DNA of 15,101 bases from Alphaproteobacteria bacterium UBA998 (GTDB lineage Bacteria; Pseudomonadota; Alphaproteobacteria; Rickettsiales; UBA998): contig DBAY01000033.1 in NCBI GenBank assembly GCA_002291925.1, positions 1-15,101 on the forward strand. The letters run 5' to 3'. Both the position numbers and the translations under genes were made by a program. Positions 1 to 5,395 of this stretch are shown here, piece by piece. The notes below the pieces were generated by a model. The model worked only from the letters and a program-made list of their open reading frames with translations, was not told where the DNA came from and searched no databases. Within the stretch, counting starts at the first letter, position 1, and every line of letters starts with the position of its first letter.

Positions 1-4
1 TATC

Positions 5-802
5 TTAATGGGACAATGCCATTTTTTCTTCTATTCTGCGCAGATTATCGACAGCGTTCGGGGCTTTGCCATCGTAATTAATGGGGCCATATTGATTCCA
101 GCCTCGCATAAAGGCGGCGCGCGTTTCTATATTGGGCCACACATCTTCGCTTAAGCCGGGAGCAACGACATCATTGGTAATCGCACGAAGTACATCCTCC
201 GGTACGTCAGGATTATAGAGGTTGGCAGCAAGCTGTGCTCGATGCGCTCTTTGCGCCGTCAGGATGTTTACCATCATTTCTTCCGTCACAGACGGCAGGG
301 CAATCTGTAAACCAAGCTGGCGCTGCAACCTTTTCTGCAAATCAGGAATCATCAATATGACAGCCATAGCGGTGGTTTTTTCCCTGACATCTTTTGGGCA
401 TACCAATGCTGCGCTGCATTCCATCCACAGCTGGGCGATATTCTGCTCTAGTTGCTCGATGACTTTTTCCTCGGAAATGCAGGCTTTCATTATGGGTAAG
501 TGGGGGGCGGGCATTTTTTGCGTGGATTTCGGTTCAGCTTCCTCACCAGCAGGAGGCTGCATCAAATCCGTATCCAAAAACGGAACATCCGTAACGATGC
601 CATGTAACAGTTTTCTGATGAAAAATTCCTTGGCATGGGCAGCCGAATGGACATTCCAACTGACTCGTAACTGGCTACGGTGAAGATAACCGGTGGCCGT
701 AGTGCCGCCGACCGCATCGATCGCCAAGGCTTGATCTTCCACCAAAGTCTTGATCAGTGAAGCGAGCTGCGCCGCTTCCGAGTTGAGAGGAACGTGCCTC
801 AT
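5..802 (-). CDS. hypothetical protein, 265 aa, no family recognised
   Basis: I do not recognise this protein. It is a complete reading frame with an ATG at 802 and TAA at 5-7. It looks soluble: there is no signal peptide or membrane segment. Residues about 8-70 and 110-165 look helical with mixed charge; residues about 80-105 are Pro/Glu/Lys-rich and look like a linker. The C-terminal third has Trp and Asn-Pro motifs (NLYNPDVPEDVL, RGWNQYGPINYDG). The start has no good Shine-Dalgarno; the nearest purine run (AGAG) is about 12 nt away, and the leader is taken up by a nested palindrome. It lies 80 bp downstream of pntB on the same strand, so read-through is possible. Base composition is visibly AT-richer than the pnt genes, which suggests a different origin. 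That the frame is a gene is fairly sure; its function is unknown. Confidence 0.7.
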   Translation of the reverse strand: MRHVPLNSEAAQLASLIKTLVEDQALAIDAVGGTTATGYLHRSQLRVSWNVHSAAHAKEFFIRKLLHGIVTDVPFLDTDLMQPPAGEEAEPKSTQKMPAPHLPIMKACISEEKVIEQLEQNIAQLWMECSAALVCPKDVREKTTAMAVILMIPDLQKRLQRQLGLQIALPSVTEEMMVNILTAQRAHRAQLAANLYNPDVPEDVLRAITNDVVAPGLSEDVWPNIETRAAFMRGWNQYGPINYDGKAPNAVDNLRRIEEKMALSH

Positions 803-806
803 GCGT

Positions 807-860
807 ACAAAAACTCTTAGTTCCTCAGAGATATATACTGAGGAAATGTGAAGTTTTTGT
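807..860. promoter_or_regulatory. nested palindrome between pntB and the 265-aa gene
   Basis: The inner arms TTCCTCAG (821-828) and CTGAGGAA (838-845) are perfect inverted repeats with a 9-nt A/T-only-but-one spacer. Outer arms ACAAAAACT (807-815) and AGTTTTTGT (852-860) are again perfect, separated from the inner arms by 5-6 nt. On the minus strand the structure follows the pntB stop and ends 4 nt before the start of the 265-aa gene. It could be an operator, an RNA hairpin covering the start, or a weak terminator (the T run comes several bases after the inner stem). The symmetry is seen directly; the role is inferred. Confidence 0.55.
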
Positions 861-882
861 GTAGAAAATTAAAGATTTTTGA

Positions 883-2283
883 TTAGTGGCCGCCCTTGAG
901 CGCTTTCACCAGGTTTTCCGTCACCGCCTTGGCATCGCCAAAGAGCATCATGGTATTGTCATTGAAGAACAATTCGTTCTGGATGCCTGCATAGCCGGCG
1001 GCCATGCCGCGTTTAACGAAAATCACCGTACCGGAGGCCGCCACATCAAGCACCGGCATACCGTAAATTGGGCTTTGCGGGTCGGTTTTCGCGGCGGGGT
1101 TGGTGATGTCGTTGGCGCCGATGACGTAGGTGACGTCAGTCTTGGCGAAGTCGTTGTTGATTTCCTCCAGCTCGAACACGCTGTCATAAGGCACGTTGGC
1201 TTCGGCGAGCAGCACGTTCATATGACCCGGCATGCGGCCCGCGACGGGGTGGATGGCGAAGCGCACGGTGATGCCCAGATGCTCCAGCGTTTCGGTGAGT
1301 TCGCGCACGGCGTGCTGGGCTTGGCTGACAGCCATGCCGTAGCCGGGGACGATGATGACGGAGGCGGCGTTTTTCATCAGGTACGCGGCGTCCTCGGCAT
1401 TGCCGGGCTTCACCGGGCGGTCATCCGCCGCGCCCGCTGCCGCACCGCCCGCCTCCTCAGCGCCGAAGCCGCCGAAGATGACGTTGATGATGGATCGGTT
1501 CATCGCCTTGCACATGATGTAGCTGAGAATGGCCCCCGACGCGCCCACCAGCGCGCCGGTGATGATGAGCAGCGGGTTGCCGAGCGTGAAGCCGATGCCC
1601 GCTGCCGCCCAACCGGAGTAGGAGTTCAGCATGGAGACAACCACCGGCATGTCCGCGCCGCCGATGGGAATGATGAGCAGGAAGCCGAGCGCAAAGGCGA
1701 GGCCGGTCATGAGCACGAAGAGGGCGTGCGATTCATTGCCGCAGAAGACGAGCATCAGCAGCACGATGCCCACCGCCAGCGCGGCATTGACCAGATGCTG
1801 ACCCGCGAAGCGGATGGGCTTGCCGGACATGACGCCCTGCAGCTTGGCAAACGCGATGACCGAGCCGGAGAAAGTGATGGCACCGATCGCTGCGCCCAGG
1901 CTCATTTCCAGCAGGCTGCCGAAGCGGATCTGCCCCGGCTCGCCGATGCCGTAATTGAGCGGGTCCCACAGCGCGGCGGCTGCGATGAACACGGCGGCCA
2001 GACCCACCAGCGAGTGGAAGGCAGCCACCAGCTGCGGCATGGCCGTCATGGCGATATGGCGGGCGATGTAGGCGCCAATGCCGCCCCCGATGGCGATAGC
2101 CAGCAGGATGAGTCCGTAGCCCTCGATCATCGGCAGGGTGAAGGTGGTGACGATGGCGAGCAGCATGCCGCCGATGCCATAGAGATTGCCGCGTCGCGCG
2201 GTTTCCGGCGAAGACAGGCCTTTCAGCGCCAGGATAAACAGGATGGCGGAGATGAGGTAGAGATAGGCGGGAAAGCCGGTCAT
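883..2283 (-). CDS. pntB: NAD(P) transhydrogenase subunit beta
   Basis: This is the beta subunit of proton-translocating transhydrogenase, carrying most of membrane domain II and the NADP(H)-binding domain III. It couples proton entry to hydride transfer from NADH to NADP+. The 466-aa product starts MTGFPAYLYL. Multiple membrane helices fill residues about 3-265, with the family motif GADMPVVVSMLNSYSGWAAA near 209-227. Domain III has the NADP signature PGYGMAVSQAQ near 313-323, then GHMNVLLAEANVPYD, GANDITNPAAKTDPQSPIYG and KRGMAAGYAGIQNELFF. An in-frame ATG at 2427 would add 48 residues, but these are translated palindromic repeat, and the ATG at 2283 has a GGGAG ribosome site 7 nt upstream and matches the usual family N-terminus. 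It is the last gene of pntAA-pntAB-pntB, 157 bp from pntAB because of the repeat. Confidence 0.96.
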   Translation of the reverse strand: MTGFPAYLYLISAILFILALKGLSSPETARRGNLYGIGGMLLAIVTTFTLPMIEGYGLILLAIAIGGGIGAYIARHIAMTAMPQLVAAFHSLVGLAAVFIAAAALWDPLNYGIGEPGQIRFGSLLEMSLGAAIGAITFSGSVIAFAKLQGVMSGKPIRFAGQHLVNAALAVGIVLLMLVFCGNESHALFVLMTGLAFALGFLLIIPIGGADMPVVVSMLNSYSGWAAAGIGFTLGNPLLIITGALVGASGAILSYIMCKAMNRSIINVIFGGFGAEEAGGAAAGAADDRPVKPGNAEDAAYLMKNAASVIIVPGYGMAVSQAQHAVRELTETLEHLGITVRFAIHPVAGRMPGHMNVLLAEANVPYDSVFELEEINNDFAKTDVTYVIGANDITNPAAKTDPQSPIYGMPVLDVAASGTVIFVKRGMAAGYAGIQNELFFNDNTMMLFGDAKAVTENLVKALKGGH

Positions 2284-2287
2284 GAAC

Positions 2288-2427
2288 GAACTCCCACTCT
2301 CCCCTTGAGGGAGAGTCGCAAAGGCAAGCCCACCGGGCGCAGCCGATGCGGTGAGGGGGCTTGCCCCCCACGGCTCGCCTGTCGCCTGCGGCTCGGTCTC
2401 GCCCGCTCCCCCTCGAGGGGGGAGCAA
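2288..2427. repeat. palindromic intergenic repeat between pntAB and pntB
   Basis: About 140 bp, bounded by two short palindromes. The left one is ACTCTCCC (2296-2303) with GGGAGAGT (2309-2316) around a 5-nt loop. The right one, centred on CCCCTCGAGGGG, covers 2405-2425. Between them GGCAAGCCC (2323-2331) pairs with GGGCTTGCC (2357-2365). Similar ends that are each self-complementary, plus a GC-rich interior, suggest a MITE- or BIME-like element. On the minus strand it has no stop in the pntB frame. It would put strong hairpins between two cistrons of one operon and might change pntB translation or mRNA stability. Its identity as a multi-copy family in this genome is inferred. Confidence 0.7.
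2291..2295 (-). promoter_or_regulatory. ribosome binding site of pntB, abutting a repeat hairpin
   Basis: On the minus strand GGGAG lies 7 nt before the ATG at 2283. The base next to it (2296) is already the outermost base of a perfect 8-bp hairpin (2296-2303 with 2309-2316) that ends the intergenic repeat. The repeat edge therefore forms or touches the Shine-Dalgarno, and CTCTCCC in the hairpin could also pair with it. Confidence 0.6.
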
Positions 2428-2440
2428 TGTTGAACCAATG

Positions 2441-2839
2441 TCATTTCTTCTCTCGCTTCTTGTACATCGCCAGCATGCGATGCGTGACCATGAATCCGCC
2501 GAAGATGTTCACGGCGGCAATCAGTACAGCGATGAACCCGGCGATGGTGGGCAACCCGCCGCCCGCCGGGCCGACCGCGATGATGGCGCCCACGATGATG
2601 ATGCCGGAGATGGCGTTGGTGACGCTCATCAGCGGGGTGTGCAGGGCTGGGGTCACTTTCCACACGACGTAATAGCCGACGAAGCAGGCCAGCACGAACA
2701 CGGTAAGCATGAAGATGAACGGGTCCACCACCTGGCTCTGTGCCAGCTGCTGCTCGATGGCCTGCGACTGCTTGGCGAGCACGGACGTCTCGTGCGCGAG
2801 GTTCTGTAGCTGCTCGGAGAGTTTCGAGATGTCGGCCAT
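2441..2839 (-). CDS. pntAB: NAD(P) transhydrogenase subunit alpha part 2
   Basis: The 132-aa membrane part of the split alpha subunit, contributing to the proton channel of domain II. After an N-terminal helical, Gln-rich stretch (about residues 1-38), three hydrophobic segments follow: about 40-62 (PFIFMLTVFVLACFVGYYVV), 73-92 and 95-118. The family motif TPLMSVTNAISG lies between the first two. It ends in a basic tail (KKREKK). The start at 2839 has GAGGAG about 6 nt upstream, and that site overlaps the pntAA stop codon (2849-2851), so the two genes are probably translationally coupled. Splitting alpha into PntAA and PntAB is the arrangement known from Rhodospirillum and many other alphaproteobacteria, unlike the fused enterobacterial PntA. 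Confidence 0.95.
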   Translation of the reverse strand: MADISKLSEQLQNLAHETSVLAKQSQAIEQQLAQSQVVDPFIFMLTVFVLACFVGYYVVWKVTPALHTPLMSVTNAISGIIIVGAIIAVGPAGGGLPTIAGFIAVLIAAVNIFGGFMVTHRMLAMYKKREKK

Positions 2840-2848
2840 GGGAGCTCC

Positions 2849-3976
2849 TCAGGCGGCGTTGGCGAAATTGGGGTGCACGATCTTGCCCTCGCGGGTGAGC
2901 AGGGTGCCCTTCACAAGCTCGTCCTCCCACTGAATGGCGAGGGCTTTGTCCTTCACCAGCAGGGTGGAGATAAAGTTGTAAAGGTTGCGGGCATAGAGGC
3001 CGCTGGCATCGGCGGCAACGCGGGCGGGCATGTTGGTGTGGCCGATGATAAGCACGCCGTTATGCTCCACCGTCTTGTTCGGCTGGCTCAGCGGGCAGTT
3101 GCCGCCGGAGGCCACGGCGAGATCCACGATGACGGAGCCAGGTTTCATGCGCTCCACCATCTCCTCGGTAATGAGCACGGGGGCCTTCTTGCCGGGGATG
3201 AGGGCGGTGGAGATGACGAAATCTTGCTTCACCAACGTCTCCGCGATGAGGGCCGACTGCTTCTGCTTGTATTCCTCGCTCATTTCCTTGGCGTAGCCGC
3301 CCGCCGCCTCGCCGGATTCCTCGGCGGGTACCTCGATGAAGGTGGCGCCGAGCGATTGCACCTGCTCCTTCACCGCCGGGCGCACATCGAAGGCGGACAC
3401 GATGCAGCCAAGGCACTTGGCGGTGGCGATGGCCTGCAGGCCCGCCACGCCCGCGCCGAGCACGAGGGCGCGCGCAGGCGGCACGGTGCCGGCGGCGGTC
3501 ATCAGCTGCGGCGTGGCCTTGGAGGATTCCGCCACGGCGTCGATGACAGCGCGATAGCCGGCGAGGTTGCTCTGCGAGGAGAGTACGTCCATTGACTGCG
3601 CACGCGAGATGCGCGGCAGCAGCTCCAGCGCGAAGGCATCTACCTGACGCGCGGCACAGGCGTCCATCAGGGCGCGGTTGTCATAGGGCGAGAGCATGCC
3701 GATGAGTTGCGCGCCGACCGGCATCAGCTCGATGATGTCCTTTTCCGGGGCGTTGACGCAGAGGATGAGCGCGGCGGCGTTGATGGCATCATCGGCGCTG
3801 TCGGCGATGGTGGCACCGGCCTCGCGCAGCGCGTCATCCGTCATGCCGGAGCCTTCGCCCGCGCCTTGTTCAACGGCGACTTCGAAGCCGATCTGCGCGT
3901 ATTTGCGAATGGTGTCGGGGGAAATGGCCACCCGCTGTTCATGGGCTGCCCGCTCTTTCAGCACCGCGATCTTCAT
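2849..3976 (-). CDS. pntAA: NAD(P) transhydrogenase subunit alpha part 1, NAD-binding
   Basis: Soluble NAD(H)-binding domain I of transhydrogenase, related to alanine dehydrogenase; it hands hydride to NADP+ on PntB. The 375-aa product shows the N-terminal MKIAVLKERAAHEQRVAISP, the family signature RISRAQSMDVLSSQ (122-135), and the Rossmann motif LVLGAGVAGLQA (171-182) followed by an acidic residue in AFDVRP. The mobile-loop region (GGYAKEMSEEY) and the C-terminal IIGHTNMPARVAADAS are also present. A TTG at 3988 would add four residues; the ATG at 3976 is preferred because GAGGT lies 5 nt upstream and the family starts MKI. It is the first gene of the operon, and its upstream region is a long repeat-filled gap. 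Confidence 0.96.
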   Translation of the reverse strand: MKIAVLKERAAHEQRVAISPDTIRKYAQIGFEVAVEQGAGEGSGMTDDALREAGATIADSADDAINAAALILCVNAPEKDIIELMPVGAQLIGMLSPYDNRALMDACAARQVDAFALELLPRISRAQSMDVLSSQSNLAGYRAVIDAVAESSKATPQLMTAAGTVPPARALVLGAGVAGLQAIATAKCLGCIVSAFDVRPAVKEQVQSLGATFIEVPAEESGEAAGGYAKEMSEEYKQKQSALIAETLVKQDFVISTALIPGKKAPVLITEEMVERMKPGSVIVDLAVASGGNCPLSQPNKTVEHNGVLIIGHTNMPARVAADASGLYARNLYNFISTLLVKDKALAIQWEDELVKGTLLTREGKIVHPNFANAA

Positions 3977-4055
3977 TGACGACCTCAATCGTGAATTTCC
4001 TCACCCGTAGTCGATGCGGCGGGGAATGGCAATAAGGATGTGGGTGGGGGTGGTT

Positions 4056-4076
4056 GGTATTCGGTATTCGGTATTT
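4056..4076. repeat. tandem heptamer, three copies
   Basis: GGTATTC, GGTATTC, GGTATTT lie head to tail at 4056-4062, 4063-4069 and 4070-4076. This is a short tandem repeat upstream of pntAA, a place where slippage could change copy number. Whether copy number varies or affects expression is unknown. Confidence 0.8.
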
Positions 4077-4117
4077 GGTGATTGGACAAAATAACCCGCC
4101 CCCCCCGACTCCGCCCT

Positions 4118-4187
4118 CATGGTGAGCCTGTCGAACCATGACGTGTGGCGCGCTGGCGGGCCTTCATCCTTCGACAGGCTCAGGATG
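4118..4187. repeat. paired hairpin repeat with GAGCCTGTCGAA core
   Basis: GAGCCTGTCGAA (4124-4135) and its exact reverse complement (4170-4181) form a 12-bp inverted repeat 34 nt apart. Each core also has its own flanking stem: CATGGT/ACCATG (4118-4123, 4135-4140) around the first and CATCC/GGATG (4165-4169, 4183-4187) around the second. The core is of a kind seen dispersed in many proteobacterial genomes. Confidence 0.75.
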
Positions 4188-4210
4188 AGGAGCGGGGGTG
4201 GGTGAGGAAA

Positions 4211-4238
4211 GCATGTCACCCCGCACGTGATGCGGGGT
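4211..4238. repeat. palindromic repeat, GTCACCCCGCA type, copy 1
   Basis: ACCCCGCA (4218-4225) pairs with TGCGGGGT (4231-4238) around a 5-nt loop. The element starts GTCACCCCGCA at 4215. GCATGTCACCCCG (4211-4223) is repeated directly at 4304-4316, and the hairpin recurs in inverted orientation at 4352-4375. Confidence 0.8.
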
Positions 4239-4256
4239 TTCCTCGCGTCACGAGGG

Positions 4257-4289
4257 AGATCCTGCGCAGGCTTCGCCTCGCAGGATGAC
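4257..4289. repeat. palindromic repeat, ATCCTGCG family, copy 1
   Basis: ATCCTGCG (4259-4266) pairs with CGCAGGAT (4279-4286) around 12 nt. The same unit, inverted and slightly different in the loop, ends the window at 15067-15101, so this is a real dispersed family. It sits between the other repeats of this island. Confidence 0.85.
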
Positions 4290-4303
4290 GACTTTCCCCC
4301 AAT

Positions 4304-4329
4304 GCATGTCACCCCGGCGCATGCCGGGG
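4304..4329. repeat. palindromic repeat, GTCACCCCGGC type
   Basis: CCCCGGC (4312-4318) pairs with GCCGGGG (4323-4329) around GCAT. It shares the 13-bp head GCATGTCACCCCG with the element at 4211 but has a different stem (CGGC instead of CGCA), so it looks like a related variant. Confidence 0.75.
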
Positions 4330-4351
4330 GCTGGCGTATCCTTACCGGGAG

Positions 4352-4375
4352 ACCCCGCAACCAGTGCGGGGTGAC
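4352..4375. repeat. palindromic repeat, GTCACCCCGCA type, inverted copy
   Basis: ACCCCGCA (4352-4359) pairs with TGCGGGGT (4365-4372) around 5 nt and ends in TGCGGGGTGAC (4365-4375), the exact reverse complement of the head of copy 1 at 4215-4225. The two copies therefore face each other and frame about 125 bp containing two other repeats. Confidence 0.8.
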
Positions 4376-4383
4376 AGCTGTTT

Positions 4384-4449
4384 GTCATTCCAGCGCAGGC
4401 TGAATCCAGTGGACAGGCTGATCTGGATTCCAGCCTGCGCTGGAATGAC
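4384..4449. repeat. long inverted repeat, GTCATTCCAGC type
   Basis: Arms of about 26 bp beginning GTCATTCCAGCGCAGGCT (from 4384) and ending in its reverse complement at 4449 are identical except for a one-base bulge. The 13-nt loop is at about 4410-4422. This resembles the GTCATTCC...GGAATGAC repeats widely scattered in bacterial genomes. As RNA on either strand it would form a very strong hairpin and may also end transcripts of the GGDEF gene from its right. Confidence 0.85.
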
Positions 4450-4460
4450 GAATCCTGGCA

Positions 4461-4538
4461 ACCGTCATGGCGAGCGGCAGCGAAGCCATCCAGCGGGCGT
4501 ATGGATTGCCGCGTTGCTGCGCTCCTCGCCATGACGGT
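4461..4538. repeat. long inverted repeat, ACCGTCATGGCGAG type
   Basis: A perfect 14-bp terminal inverted repeat (ACCGTCATGGCGAG at 4461-4474, its complement at 4525-4538) encloses imperfectly complementary inner arms (around GCGAAGCCATCCA and TGGATTGCCGC). This is the CGTCATGGCGAG...CATCCA dispersed repeat type known from many bacterial genomes. It lies 48 bp beyond the stop of the GGDEF gene. Confidence 0.85.
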
Positions 4539-4586
4539 GTTTTATGTTCGTTATCCTCGGGCCTCACCCAGGAATAATAAACATCA

Positions 4587-5315
4587 CTACGCTTCCATCA
4601 CCGAGGTGGCAGACTGCATCTGGCGCTTTTGCGCGTACATGGCGTGGTCTGCCTTCTCCAGGGCGGACTCTGCCGTATCGCCGGCGTGAATGGTGTTCAG
4701 GCCGACGGCGGTATCCAGGGTGAGGGGGCGCCCGTTATAGAGGAAAGGTGAGCGGCGCAGCAGGTCGGCCAGCTGCTCGCCGCGCCGCCGTGCATCTTCC
4801 TCCCCGGCGTAATAAAGGATGATGGCGAACTCATCTCCGCCAATGCGTGCGAGGAAATCAGATTCCCGCTTGGCCTTGTTCAGCACGTCCGCCGCATGGC
4901 GGATGGCGAGGTCCCCGGCGAGGTGGCCATACGTATCGTTGATCTGCTTGAAGCGGTTGAGGTCGAAGAACAGCACGCAGGCCGGGTGGCCGTAGCGCTC
5001 ATGCATGCCGATCACCCAGTGCAGGCGGCGCATGAAGGCGCGGCGGTTGGGGATGGGGGCGACGCAATCCACATCCACCAGCGATTCATATTCCGTCAGC
5101 TGGGCCTTCGTCTGATCCAGCGCCAGCTGGAGATCGTCGGTTTTCTCAAGTAGGGCGGAGAGGGCGAGAGCGACGGATTCCGTTATCTCTTCCGGCGGTA
5201 TGCCGAGCCGGATCAGACGCTCTGGTAATTGCGATTTTCTGCCAGCGAACTGAAGCGAGAACGCTTCTTCCAGCTTACGTGCCAAGGTTGCTTTACGTGT
5301 GTAAACAGCCGACAT
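4587..5315 (-). CDS. GGDEF-domain diguanylate cyclase
   Basis: A 242-aa protein predicted to make cyclic di-GMP from two GTP. Residues 1-84 are helical, with a likely coiled coil at about 48-82 that could aid dimerisation; no membrane segment or recognised sensor domain is seen. The GGDEF domain covers about 83-238: FFDLNRFKQINDTYGHLAGD (115-135, metal and substrate binding), the intact active-site GGDEF (159-163), and the closing AL...AD.AMYAQKR. The inhibitory I-site RESD (150-153) lies exactly five residues before GGDEF, so product inhibition is likely. The usual LTGLPNR is replaced by VAPIPNR (85-91), close to variants I recall from alphaproteobacterial GGDEF proteins. The ATG at 5315 has GGAG about 7 nt upstream. 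It lies 80 bp downstream of the 556-aa gene on the same strand and could share its transcript. No EAL domain is present. Confidence 0.92.
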   Translation of the reverse strand: MSAVYTRKATLARKLEEAFSLQFAGRKSQLPERLIRLGIPPEEITESVALALSALLEKTDDLQLALDQTKAQLTEYESLVDVDCVAPIPNRRAFMRRLHWVIGMHERYGHPACVLFFDLNRFKQINDTYGHLAGDLAIRHAADVLNKAKRESDFLARIGGDEFAIILYYAGEEDARRRGEQLADLLRRSPFLYNGRPLTLDTAVGLNTIHAGDTAESALEKADHAMYAQKRQMQSATSVMEA

Positions 5316-5395
5316 GCACTTGCTCCAGTCTTTGGACCAGAACTAGCACAGTTGGGGATGGATTGGCAAGAATCGTGGGATTTCGACCGAAGTTA

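Larger units (their letters stand above)
3977..4586. other. gene-free region filled with palindromic repeats
   Basis: This stretch of about 610 bp between the pntAA start and the stop of the GGDEF gene holds no convincing gene. From about 4056 to 4538 it is an almost continuous series of different short palindromic repeats, listed separately. The pntAA promoter must lie in or before the first 100 bp upstream of 3976; a TTGCCA that could be a -35 box is present on the minus strand, but no good -10 box follows it, so I do not call it. Small frames here are translated repeats. Confidence 0.75.

Noticed and set aside
2284..2427. Longer N-terminus for PntB starting at 2427
   Set aside because: The extra residues are translated palindromic repeat and do not fit the family; the ATG at 2283 has a ribosome site and the normal start MTGFPAYLY.
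886..2433. Long open frame on the plus strand opposite pntB (515 codons)
   Set aside because: It is His/Arg/Asp/Gly-rich, typical of an antisense shadow of a GC-rich gene, and pntB on the other strand is certain.
4211..4538. Possible CRISPR array
   Set aside because: The repeats are palindromes of several different families with irregular spacing and both orientations, not identical direct repeats with unique spacers.
4501..4689. Small plus-strand frame in the repeat region
   Set aside because: Its first part is the translated right arm of the ACCGTCATGGCGAG repeat and the rest is opposite the GGDEF gene.
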